Origin: Sipunculus nudus
Lineage: Eukaryota; Annelida; Sipuncula; Golfingiida; Sipunculidae
Assembly (NCBI GenBank): GCA_026874595.1
Contig: CM049314.1
Location: 58,514,300-58,578,299 of the forward strand
Direction: 5' to 3'
Length of the DNA stretch: 64,000 bases
This document shows positions 23,178-33,319 of the stretch, piece by piece (position 1 is the first letter of the stretch; each line of letters opens with the position of its first letter). The position numbers and the translations under genes were made by a program. The notes below the pieces were generated by a model. It did no database searches. It saw only the letters and a program-made list of their open reading frames with translations, and was not told where the DNA came from.

Positions 23178-25473
23178 CAATCACTTAAACCACTTATTCT
23201 GATTACTTATTTGAACTTTTCTCTGTGTTAGTGAATGAAGTCTGCATGGTCAGTAAACATATTCGGCGAATAGCCATTCTGGGTTTGGTCCTTCGCCTAA
23301 TTAAAAAAAAATCATAAGAAAAATGCTATTGGTTTATTTTCCAACTGTCAGGATAAGGTCATCTAACTGTTGTAGTGTTCGCGGAATCTTTTGCGTGGGG
23401 AAATAGAAAACACAAAGGATGAGACGTCAGTTGGTAGAGACAGAAGAATATTTTAAGATGGGTCTTATAGAAACCCAAAATGATTTTCATCATCACAAAA
23501 CATAACCATGTTATACAAATATTAACTTAAAGAAGAAGTGTATTACTCAAATTAATGTTTTTTTTTAGTGTAGTGTTACTCCGGTATGTTAGATAAGGAA
23601 TGGGTCGTGTACATGTACCGGTAAGTGTGTGTGTGCCGAATATTGTAGTAATCCTATAAATAACATGTATAACTTATATATCACTTTAAAATATTTTTTA
23701 TTAAAAAAAAAAAAAAAAAGGTTTGCCTAAATTACCCATTTTATTTGTTTCTGCATTGCTAAAAGATGTATAATCTTGTTTATGGAACAATTCTGGTTTA
23801 ACGATCGGCTTCATTTTTTTAACATTCCCTAGCGAGGTGTCTTTGAAAACATAGATGTTCACGTTTACAGCAATAAAAACATCAGGTTTGTTCATGCAGG
23901 TTTCCCTCACCGGGTTAAAGCACTTTGAAAAAAAAATGTACGTTTTCAATAAGGTTATGTTATTATCCCTTTTTCTGTTTGTCTTGCATAACTTCATGGA
24001 AACCTTGAGGAAAGAGAAGTTTTGCGACAAGGAGAGATTTGGTTTAATTTTCACTTGCGAATTTTAGATTCTTCTTGCTCGTCTTCTTCACTGCTCTTGG
24101 TTCTATAAATATTTGTTCCTCATATTTCAAAGCACACACTGATCGATACATTCATGTAGGTATGCCTGTGTGTAAATATACGTATACATCATGTATACCC
24201 AAACGTTTTTTTTTTTTTTTTGGCAGGGGAGTTTTTAGTACTTCTTGCAGAGAAACACACACCCGTGACTCCAAACCATCTCTTTTCAGATATGAACCCA
24301 TAACAAACCTCCTCCAAGTGTCATTCAATATTATATTGCCTCATGGGATGACACAACTGTATTTTTTACATATAGGCCTAATGCTGGTCATAACAAACTT
24401 TCATTTGTATGTGCACGCACGCGTTGAACTTATGATAGTTACATTGTTACATATCAAAACCGTAATGTTACAAGTTCAAGAGGCATACAAAAGAGCTGAA
24501 AATAAAAATACACATTCTGTGAACTTATATTAATTTCTGCCCATATAAAGTAACAACGATAACAGTCCAGTGTGTGTATCTGGTAAAAATGGGGATATTT
24601 CGTAAAAGAAAAAGTTGGCTGACATGTGGTCGATAATCAGAAAAACCAAATCAGGTTAATTATATTCTCTATGGAGACAATAATGTGTGAATTGAAGTTA
24701 TAGTGTCATATAACATATTTTCTTTCAAAATAATTCTTGATGACAAAACTTTCAGAATCTTCGAAGTCAAACGAAGTCTTGTTTGAGCAAACTCCACAAG
24801 TGCCATAAAAAATCTGTCTGACAATAAATATATTTTATACCTTCATGCCGATACACCAAAATGAAACGTTAAAAAAATTATTTCAATAGGCCTGCTTCTA
24901 CAAAACTGCATATAAGGCGCGGTAATCATACGTGCATACAGTATAAGTGAGTCGATGCTTTTGCCGGTCATTTCCATTTTTTTTCCACTGCCGCCGGTCA
25001 TGTTCGTTTTTCTACTGTCGTGCGTGGACTGTTATTACAGTATATTAAGGACTCGTATTTAAAAGAAATTTATGTAACGGCCAATACGTTATAATACGCC
25101 TACCTTGTTCACTCGATGTGTCATTTTATAAATCCCTACAAACAAACGTGTTAAAGAATTACTGCGTACATCACTCGCCAGTGTCGACATGTGCGAGTTC
25201 GCGTTTCGAGGTCATGTCAAACCGGAAGGCTGACGTAATCCCACAATCAAAAGGGACATCAAAGTTTTTGGATTTGGAGTAGCGCTGCGAAACCAAAATT
25301 GATGTTTTTTTTTACATTTAATGAGGATACATTTCTGGTCATTCGCTGGTTATATAATCCTGCACTGCAATAATCTGCCGAGCTCACGCAACTACACGTG
25401 CTAGATATTATTGCCAAACACCATGTCACTCCGCCGCTATTACCATATAAGGTAGACGCGCACTGCGCATGCG

Positions 25474-25495
25474 ACCCGATCCCGCGGGATCGGGT
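25474..25495. repeat. Perfect 22-bp GC palindrome
   Basis: ACCCGATCCCG followed by its exact reverse complement, in a locally GC-rich stretch preceded by GCGCACTGCGCATGCG. Confidence 0.85.
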
Positions 25496-25499
25496 GGTG

Positions 25500-26035
25500 G
25501 GTCTTTAACTGAGGGGTATTTACAAGCCCGGTAGCTTAAAGAATATGAGTAACAGAGACCTAATTTAAGATGTCCAGGAAGATTTTTCATGTACCTTCTT
25601 AGATGTTTAAATAACAGATTCTAGGTTGAATGGTTACGATTTGTACCCTGTTAACGGACGAATGCATCTTTGAAGGTCTCAAAAATAGAGGGAAATAAAT
25701 CCGTAAAAATTCGAAAAAAATTCAGTTGGCGCCACCAGTCTGCTGGACCTGATAAAGCACGCCATACACTCAATGCATTAGTTCTTCATATACTGAAGCT
25801 TTTGTAACACATTTATAATTATTAATTTCCTTTTAATTTAATAATTTCAGGTTTCCAAGGAATTTTTCATGGACCTCCTTAGATATCAAGTTAGAAGATT
25901 CTAGGTCCAGCGGTAACGATTTGTGCCTGGTTGACGGACAGACGGACAGACAGACAAACAGAGGGACGGACGACAGACAAAGAGCGACCAGTAAAGCTTA
26001 GGCTGACTGAAAGTAAGCTAAGCTAAAAGCTGTTG
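25500..26035 (+). repeat. Interspersed repeat family R1 copy with GGAC-rich tail
   Basis: Two partial units (25550-25780 and 25850-25930), each with a TTTCATG(T/G)ACCT block and GATTCTAGGT followed by a GGTAACGATTTGTG-like block, then a run of GGAC/AGAC repeats (25936-25985) and a tail ending AGCTAAGCTAAAA. The 46.07-46.15 kb copy ends in the same way. Confidence 0.65.
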
Positions 26036-26360
26036 CGCAAAACGGCGTGCTCACGGAAGTACCCGTTCAGGCATGTGATCGTGTACTCAGAAATTTAGCG
26101 TAACTCGTTCAAGGAGAACGCAAAATTCTAATTTAACATACCTGTTGTATCAATAAACATGACCGAAATTGGCTGAATACACGCTCTCTTAAAAAAATGT
26201 CAAATAAAGAACGGTGATAATGCAATAGGCTGCTGGTGTTCTGGTTTGTCAGATTTTTACCAGTTGGTGGTACTGTTTACAGAATAATGGGGAACGTAAC
26301 ATGATAACGAGGACACCATATACTGAAATGAACTGGGGTAAGGGAAATAGCATTGCATTA

Positions 26361-26507
26361 AGTGGCAATTATAGTAGTTAATTCTTTTTAGCCAACCACG
26401 GGGACCCGACCGCGGGAGGGGGGTCGCGTCACGCTTCACCGATCTTTACTATTGTTGCCACTTGGCAAAGTGAAAACACGCCAGTTGCTCGGTCGCCGTG
26501 GTACAAG
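26361..26507 (+). repeat. Ngaro split direct repeat A1
   Basis: 147 bp, from AGTGGCAATTATAGTAG to GTGGTACAAG, about 95% identical to A2 by eye. Confidence 0.9.
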
Positions 26508-26581
26508 AAACCACGTGTACCGGTAGTTAAATTTTCGTAGGTTAAGGGGCCTTTAATTGCGTCTCACAATATTTAAGCAGA

Positions 26582-27477
26582 ATGAACCAGGAAGAGAACC
26601 AGGAATTAGAACAACAGAAACCTCGCCTTTGCACCTCTTGTGGTAGGCCGTGTAAAGGCCACGAGGGGCCTTATGGCCCTCAATGTAAGCACCATGTCCC
26701 GCAGGGCACTCCAGTGATAGAGAGCCAATTGGGAAAGTGCAGTGATTTTCAGTATTCTGCAGACTAAAAGAATGACAGTATGAACATCCTTATGGAACAA
26801 ATGCAGAAATCTCGCCTTTGCACCTCTTGTGGTAGGCCGTGTAAAGGCCACGAGGGGCCTTATGGCCCTCAATGTAAGCACCATGTCCCGCAGGGCACTC
26901 CAGTGATAGAGAGCCAATTGGGAAAGTGCAGTGATTTTCAGCATTCTGCAGACTCAAAGAATGACAGTATGAACATCCTTATCGAACAAATGCAGAACGT
27001 GAATTTGGACCTTACGGCTCTCATAGAGACACAGGCCACTCTTACAAAACTTGTTATGTCGTGCATCAAGGGCTAGCACATTCAGCTACTAACCAGTGTG
27101 ACGCAAAAGAGGCCGAGCAACCAGTTTCAGGTCCCGAAGTGACAGTGCAGCCTAAGACGCCTCAGCTAGGCTTGTCTGAAAAGGTGATAGCAGTAGCCCA
27201 GCTTGGTGAGTACGTGAACTTACTTGACTTTTTATCTAATGCAGAAAGTTGTAGTCAGGAGCTAGAAGCCATCCTGGTGAATGGTATGTTAGAAATGCAC
27301 CCTAAGAAGCCTAAACCGGTCATAGACAATTTTAACTGTTGGCTATCTACATGGACAAACTTTGAAAGAGTCGTTATACATAAATACCCACAATTGTACA
27401 CAAACTTGGCCGTGTACCGCACCTTCGTGCAAGAGTGGGATAAAAAAATACGTTTGGCTAGCGGTTTACGCGTATGA
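26582..27477 (+). pseudogene. Ngaro gag, N-terminal part with duplicated zinc-finger module
   Basis: Starts at ATG 26582. A Cys/His segment (LCTSCGRPCKGHEGPYGPQC, KHHVP) occurs twice, 189 bp (63 codons) apart, at 26622 and 26811. The first copy ends in a stop at 26765-26767 where the second copy reads TCA, a single C-to-A change. The frame reopens at 26780 and runs to 27076, then shifts to another frame (to 27477). The later part (LDFLSNAESCSQELE, FNCWLSTWTNFERV, YRTFVQEWDKKIR) is the Gag domain seen in DIRS/Ngaro elements. Gag would bind element RNA in particles. Confidence 0.7.
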
Positions 27478-28780
27478 CGTAAGACATCGTACAAAACTCT
27501 CAGGGACGGCTCACCCATTTCAGTTCCACATAGTAAATACGGACTTATACGCTACAATTTTGGAAGCTACAGCCATTAGGAAAGGTGATATTAGATGTTT
27601 TAAGTGCCGTTCTCATTCCCATTCCGTTCGAGAATGCCCCTTTCGGGCAGAGCTAGCCCAGAAAGAGGCGAGCGACACCTATCATCAGGACCAGAGTGCC
27701 CCTCGTAACTCGAGTATCGGGCGTAAGGCAAGCTCGGAACGATGGTTTCACAATGGGGCAGAAGGATGCAACAACTATCAGATCGGTCGATGCAGTTTCC
27801 CAGCTTGTAAGAGAGCCCATGTGTGCCGGAACTGTAAAGGACCTGACCCGTACAACCAATGTAAAAAGTGTAATCCGAACTACATCGCCATTAAATTTAC
27901 CGGCATGGAAGGAAGCATTACGATTACATCCGGACCAAATTTCGTAAACAGATTACTTTATGGTATAGAGCATGGAGTGAGAATAGGGCACAATGGCCCC
28001 CGAGAAACACGTGTAAGTCCCAACTGGCCATCCACGAAAACCCACGCGGCCGTGGTCAAAGAATCCATTGATAAAGACCTGAAGCTCAAACACAGGGCAG
28101 GGCCATTTTCACAACCACAATTCCGACATTTTGTCGCTTCGCCGTTAGGAGTGTATCACAAGAAGCGCTCAGACAAATATCGTGTCATACACGATCTCTC
28201 GTGGCCGCCGGGCCAAGCTGTAAACCATTACATTACCGATAAGGAATGTGCCGTACGTTATATATCTATGGATCAGGTGGTCACAATCGTGAAATCCTAC
28301 GGGAAAACGCCTTACTCGCTAAGCTTGACCTTAAGGACGCTTACAGACATATCGTTGTCGCTCCAGGGGACTGCGAACTAGTTGGAAGTTCCTTGCCAGT
28401 AACGGACTCCGAAGGGATAGAACGCGTAGAATATTTCGTCGATCTTGTGCTCCCGTTCGGGCTTCGTAGTTCGGCTCGTCTCTAACGATTATGACGACGC
28501 TCTTCAGTACGTAATGCGCGACAGGGGAGCGGCAGTCGTGGAGGATTACCTAGACGATTACGTCACTTGCGGATCTCCGGCATCAAGCCAGTGTAATGAT
28601 AATCTGAAGATTATGCTGAAGAGTTGCGAGGACCTGGGTTTTACCGTCCAGCCTTCTAAAGTGACCAGCCCCTCTACACGTATGGAATACCTTGGTATTA
28701 TTATTGACACAGAAATGATGGCGCTTCAGATTTCCGAGGAAAGAATGTCCGAAGTCATAAGCGAACTATGACTTTGGAGG
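27440..28780 (+). pseudogene. Ngaro gag C-terminus (zinc knuckle) and reverse transcriptase
   Basis: In the frame of 27362-28381 a CCHC knuckle CFKCRSHSHSVRECP lies near 27594, followed by a second Cys/His cluster (CNNYQIGRCSFPACKRAHVC, then CRNCKG). The RT domain starts near 28120 (SPLGVYHKKRSDKYRVIHDL). A frameshift near 28310 moves to the frame with LAKLDLKDAYRHIVV, which contains the first catalytic Asp; another near 28470 leads to EDYLDDYVTCG, with the YLDD catalytic pair at about 28547-28561. The frame stops at 28771. RT would copy the element RNA; this copy cannot make it as one chain. Confidence 0.82.
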
Positions 28781-28979
28781 GAGAAGCGCACCTGTAAACC
28801 CGCGAGCTTCTATCTTTGATAGGAAACGTTTGTCGCTAAGGTAGTTCGGCCGGGTAGAACATTCACTAGACGCCTTATTGACTTAGCAAAGAAAGTCAAG
28901 CATCTGCATCACCGAACGCGGCTAAGTAAAGCTGCACGTGGAAGACATCGGCTGGTGGTTAGAGTATTTGCCATCATGG

Positions 28980-29415
28980 AACAGATTAAGCTTGTTCTAC
29001 GATTCCGACTGGACAGTCAATGCAGATTTGTGGTTCGTTCAGTGACGAACGAGGCGGCCTCGCACAGAAAATTATCGCCTGGCGGGAATTGCATGCTCTC
29101 GTTTTAGCGGCAGCCACGTGGGGACATAAATGCGCCAGAAAAAATGTTTTGTTCCATTGCGATAATATGACAATTGTGAACATTCTGCAAAAAGGCGCGT
29201 CTAAAAATGATAAGATTATGTCATTACTGCTATCACTATTCTTTATATGTGCTAATAACAATTTTATGTGTAGTGCCGAACACGTCCCAGGGGCCAAAAA
29301 CCCGGCCGCCGACGGCTTCTCTCGCTGGCAAATTGCGAGATTTAAAGCGCCTGATCCACAGGCTAATGAGCACATGACAGAGATTGGGCGTATCCCCTTG
29401 GATGTTTTATCTTAA
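28980..29415 (+). pseudogene. Ngaro RNase H domain
   Basis: The open frame 29020-29415 contains AWRELHALVLAAATWG and FHCDNMTIVNILQKG, then SAEHVPGAKNPAADGFSRW, the order found in the RNase H domain of DIRS/Ngaro polyproteins. The start is damaged: FYDSDW at about 28996 is followed within a few codons by the middle of the domain, so the first catalytic Asp segment is partly deleted. Confidence 0.8.
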
Positions 29416-29539
29416 ACGAAGGGTTAGTGGTAACTTACTTAATTTCCTTAAATGTATATCAGTTTATTTCAGATGACAGTCGACTGTTACAAAGCGAGGC
29501 CAGAGAGCTGGTGAGAGGAGGCCTTAAATCATCCACCCC

Positions 29540-30380
29540 ACCAGACGGAAATATGAAGTAGGACAGAAACAGTATTTGGACTTTAATGTGAGATATAATC
29601 TAAGAGCTGTACCGGCATCAGAGGACACGCTCCTCATGTTTATAGCTTGGTTGCATCGCCGCTCTCTTAAGCATAGCACTGAGTCCGTATATCTGGCTGC
29701 AGTTAGATCATTACATATTGAAGAAGGTCATTTAATTCCACTTACTAACGCCCTCAGGGTTAAGAGGGCACTTTGTGCCAGCCATCAAAACTATTAGCGG
29801 CCCACCGTCAAGAAAACTGCCGATAACATATAATATCTGTTAAATGTCATTACTACTTCTTACCAACACAAACTATTGTGGTCAGCGATGACCTTGGCAT
29901 ATTACGCCTGTTTTAGAGCAGCTGAATTTACTGTGTCTGGGAGTTTTGATCACAGACGCTACCTTTCATTAGGTAGTATTCAAATACTAAATTCGCCGTC
30001 TTTGCATATGAGACTGCATTTAAAACAATCCAAAACGGACCGGCACTGCCATGGCGTCGACATGTACATTGGCTGCTCCAAATCACAGGTTTGCGCAGTG
30101 TGTGCAATGATCCAGTACTTACAGGTGAGAAATGGCTTGCCTCAAAATTGTGCCACATATGCCCTTTATCGATTCCAAAACAATGTTATCTTGTCAAAGT
30201 CATTATTCTCAAGTCAAATGCGTTTGCTACTGGCGGCCGCGGGATTAACTGGGAATTTCTCCAGTCACTCCATGCGTCGGGGTTTCGCCACTGATGCTGC
30301 CGCGGCACAGCTTCGGGACTGGGACATTAAATCTCAGGACGCTGGAGAAGCCATGTCTACCAATCATACATAGAAACGCC
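29540..30380 (+). pseudogene. Ngaro tyrosine recombinase
   Basis: The N-terminal SAM-like DNA-binding part lies at 29576-29797 (LMFIAWLHRRSLKHSTESVY), broken by a stop; the catalytic part lies at 29876-30373. Visible catalytic features are Arg in YYACFRAAEF, Lys in LKQSKTDR, and His-x-x-Arg in HSMRRGFATDAAA. The nucleophile Tyr is in a different frame, in the block VYQSYIETP (Tyr at about 30367-30369), so one frameshift near 30335 separates it. The enzyme would integrate a circular DNA copy without making a target-site duplication. Confidence 0.88.
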
Positions 30381-30382
30381 CG

Positions 30383-30612
30383 CTTACATTAAGCTGAGTT
30401 GTAAAACGCTTGGCTCTCTCCGCTGGCGACCCGGGTTCGATCCCCGGCGTGGCTATGAGAGTGGGTTGTAGTTGCCCGTCCAAGGCCGGTGGTTTTCTCC
30501 GGGTACTGCGGTTTCCTCAACCCCTGCAGACTACCGAACGCCATCACCTGAGCCATGGAGAGTGCCTCGATTAGTTATAATAACTATTTGTACAATCCAT
30601 GTAAAATAAATA
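30383..30612 (+). repeat. tRNA-derived SINE-like insertion
   Basis: Contains a perfect B-box-like GGGTTCGATCCCC at about 30429, then GGTGGTTTTCTCCGGGTACTG and GTTTCCTC, a block common in mollusc SINEs, ending in a TAAAATAAATAAG tail. It lies between the Ngaro recombinase and B1. A different family from the SINEs at 17.6, 43.6 and 48.6 kb. Confidence 0.65.
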
Positions 30613-30700
30613 AGTTTTTATCAAAATCGGCATCGCAAACAGGGTAGCTAGCTATTGTGACTCGAGACTCGCGGTATCTTAGGTTGATTCGGGCTTTTAT

Positions 30701-30759
30701 CTGAGGTCCAAAATATTTCAGAATCCTCATTTTTTATGTGCGAGAAATGCGTGAAGTGG
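30701..30759 (+). repeat. Ngaro split direct repeat B1
   Basis: 59 bp from CTGAGGTCCAAAATATTTC to GTGAAGTGG, nearly identical to B2 at 31109. Confidence 0.9.
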
Positions 30760-30762
30760 TTT

Positions 30763-30910
30763 AGTGGCAATTAAAGTAGTTAATTCTTTTTAGCCAAACA
30801 CGGGGACCCGACCGTGGGAGGGAGGACGCGTCACGCTTCACCGATCCTTTACTATTGTTGCCACTTGGCAAAGTGAAAACACGCCAGTTGCTCGGTCGCT
30901 GTGGTACAAG
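30763..30910 (+). repeat. Ngaro split direct repeat A2
   Basis: 148-bp second copy of A1, lying directly after B1 as expected for B1-A2-B2. Confidence 0.9.
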
Positions 30911-31108
30911 CAAAAAATAAAATAAACCACCCATGCCCTCCCAGCTATTCCACTGCGGCTCATTGCACACATTTCTTATATCATTTCCCCTATACCTCCG
31001 TGTTTTGATTTTTTGGTTCCTTTGCACTTTGTCTTTTATGCACCATTCTTTGTTAGCTGGGTTTTATTCAGGCCCTACGAACCGCCGATATCTGTTAAAG
31101 GTCTGGTT

Positions 31109-31167
31109 CTGAGGTCCAAAATATTTCAGAATCCTCTTGTTTTATGTGCGAGAAATGCGTGAAGTGG
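31109..31167 (+). repeat. Ngaro split direct repeat B2, right end of element
   Basis: 59-bp second copy of B1. About 200 bp separate it from A2. Confidence 0.9.
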
Positions 31168-31315
31168 CTAAGGGATTAATCAACTATAAGATGGTAAAGA
31201 GGATGTCCACTGAAACCAGGGTCCCCTTATGATCTCTTGTTAGTCTTGTACATTAGTTCTGATGTACTTAAAACACATAATGAAACACTCGTGATGCTCC
31301 TTTTTCCTGTTTTAG

Positions 31316-31510
31316 GCTCACCTTGAGTCCAAACTCGCCCATCTGGAATCATATTCTATGGCAGCAACCATGCTCCTTAGAAATCTCTTTACAGAGCAAG
31401 AAACCTTAGGAAAGACACTGAAGGGTGCAGGTGGGAAACCCGCCGTTTACCAAGAACAGATGTCTATAATCTACAGTGAGTATGAGGATTTACACAAAAA
31501 AAAACATTGT
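31316..31510 (+). CDS. BEN-domain-like protein, penultimate exon
   Basis: Preceded by a good acceptor (TTTTTCCTGTTTTAG). Open in phase 0 for 65 codons, starting AHLESKLAHLESYSM, with LLRNLFTEQETLGKTLKGAG, GGKPAV and IIYSEYEDLHKKKHC, then donor GTAAAT at 31511. The pattern of a hydrophobic helix, L-F-T-E-(E/Q)-E, GK-x-L-x-G and GK-(x)-A resembles the N-terminal half of BEN domains, which bind DNA or chromatin in nuclear proteins. An alternative donor (GTGAGT, 31476) would not fit the next exon's frame. Upstream exons were not found; the Ngaro element occupies the preceding intron. Confidence 0.5.
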
Positions 31511-31723
31511 GTAAATAGGATGAAGATTTAAAATAGTTAGACCTTTATAGGACTCCTCAGATCGCGATTGGTTCAAGATAAATCAAAAGCTTTGTAGAAC
31601 TAAAATAAGTATAGAATTATGTTGCATTAATATTGCTTTAAATCATTTCATATTATTGACTACAGTTAATTATTTGCATTATCAGTAACTTATTTTTTCT
31701 CCTTTCCGGGTTTAATCATCAAG

Positions 31724-31822
31724 AAGTTTAGCAAATCCCAAATACAGTACAAGCTGAGTGACCTGCTGAAACCACCAAGGACGAAAAGAACTGAAAAAAA
31801 GCACATATGTTTCAATAAATGA
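31724..31822 (+). CDS. BEN-domain-like protein, last exon
   Basis: 33 codons including TGA (31820-31822). Acceptor TTTAATCATCAAG. It joins in phase 0 to 31510 and reads KFSKSQIQYKLSDLLKPPR then KRTEKK, fitting the C-terminal helix of a BEN domain followed by a basic tail. An AATAAA polyadenylation signal overlaps the stop (31814-31819). The two exons together suggest a real or recently real C-terminus; family call moderate. Confidence 0.5.
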   Translation, partial: KFSKSQIQYKLSDLLKPPRTKRTEKKHICFNK

Positions 31823-32438
31823 TCACTTTCCTTTATCTATTCTGTTCGTTTATTATGTACATCAGTACATACAGCTGTGCCAATACTTAAATATTAAAGG
31901 GATATAGAAAAAGGAATATGAACGGTATCCGTTTGGAACAATATGAGTGTTGTGATAATATCACTAGTGGTGACTTTACCGTCTACTGAATTTGTCATGT
32001 CTGCTTTTCTAGAAAAAATGTACAAGGGTTCCGTGGCTTAATGACTCAATACTAAATATTCATGTTAAAACTACTAGATTTAAGGGGGTGAATAGATGGT
32101 TATTAGTAACATGCTGTTGATAACTAAGACTTAAAGAAATATACATTTTTTGTTATAAGAATTAAGTAATTTAAATTTATGATTTTCTATAGATTTGTTC
32201 AGTTGTAACCACTGGTCAAACATCCATATGCTCTGAGATAAAATCCAATTATATCGCATGCCCGTGGCGTCATCCCTCAAATGGGCTTCCACATAAAACC
32301 AGGTCATTCACAGACCGTCCATCCAGACTTTCGGAGATTTCTCTCTGTAACATCAAAACCGTTCATATCAACTGCAGCTTTAAGATTCAATTGTTTAGGT
32401 TAAATTGTCCGTAAGCAACTCAGTTCTTGATAGCTACA

Positions 32439-32498
<60 letters not shown>

Positions 32499-33300
32499 TT
32501 TCAGGTTTGTCAAGCTTTTTTATATATTAAAGGATGTAATCTATAAATTCATGAATAAATAAATGGAAAGTTCCAATTGTTTTGTAATTGACGGTGCATC
32601 CAATTTAACTTATTTTTGTACGAATAGTTAATTAATATAAATGAAGTTATTAAATGAAAGTAAACCAGCGAAATGAAATATTCAATTTTTTAAATTTATC
32701 CATTAAAAGTTGTGAGCAGATATGTTTCATCAATTGAACTGGCAGCGAAATATATAAACCATGATCTCCTTTTAAAAAAAATATTAGTAATTCTCTTCAG
32801 TAACAAGAATTAAGCCCATGAGTGATGACGATCAACTGAATCTTACCCACCGCCAAAGAACATAGCACATACACATGGTTGGTTTACACCAAAAGCTGTG
32901 GGTTACAAAGTGCCTTTTACCAAAACATGTGTGCATATAAGGTTTGAACATCTGAGGTTTAATGACTATGATTTGTTAACACTGAGTACGTTTGTCTTTT
33001 TTTCTCAAAAAGAGACAAAAGGGTCTTACATTTACTCTGTGTATAGGACTGTGCATGATTATGGATGAATGTAACACAGTGTAAAGTGAATATACTTATT
33101 CACCTCTATCCCAACTATTACAGTCATGATATTCAGTAAGTGTAGAATATAATTTTTGCTCATGTGAAAAAAAGGTCAGCATAATTTTTGCCATATGATA
33201 CTAACATTCCAAGATCAATGTATGGTAAGTAAAAGTTCATCTTATAGTCGAACATTAAAATCACCAGATAGCAAACTAGGTTAACTGAAAGTTAAATAAA
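31823..33300. other. No gene seen
   Basis: AT-rich sequence with an (AT)n microsatellite at 32440-32496. Nothing else recognised. Confidence 0.6.
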
Positions 33301-33319
33301 GCTGCAAATATGAGTACTC

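Larger units (their letters stand above)
18563..26360. other. Sparse region upstream of locus 1: no confident gene
   Basis: About 7.8 kb with scattered open frames, none with a recognisable domain. Notables listed separately: unidentified frames at 18.8-19.35 kb, a repeat-family copy at 19.43-19.68 kb, a minus-strand exon-like segment at 21.3-21.47 kb, twin hairpins at 22.03-22.11 kb, a (CT)n(TA)n tract at 21713-21794, (TA)n at 23116-23176, a palindrome at 25474 and a repeat at 25.5-26.03 kb. Overlapping frames at 23.7-24.5 kb look fortuitous. Confidence 0.5.
26361..31167 (+). mobile_element. Ngaro-like tyrosine-recombinase retrotransposon, degraded
   Basis: Element of about 4.8 kb with the diagnostic split direct repeat layout A1 - internal - B1-A2-B2. 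A1 is 26361-26507, A2 30763-30910, B1 30701-30759, B2 31109-31167, all in the same orientation, as in Ngaro elements rather than the inverted termini of DIRS1. Internal genes in order: gag with zinc knuckle, reverse transcriptase, RNase H, tyrosine recombinase, all on the plus strand. At least five frameshifts or stops break them, so the copy is not autonomous. A SINE-like insertion lies between the recombinase and B1. It sits directly upstream of BEN-like exons at 31316, probably in that gene's intron. Confidence 0.85.

Noticed and set aside
23701-24533. Three overlapping open frames up to 152 codons
   Set aside because: They run through poly-A/poly-T and homopolymer tracts and show no motif; both strands are open over the same stretch.
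27255-30158. Minus-strand frames within the Ngaro element (27255-27518, 28986-29375, 29928-30158)
   Set aside because: Shadows of the plus-strand gag, RNase H and recombinase domains.
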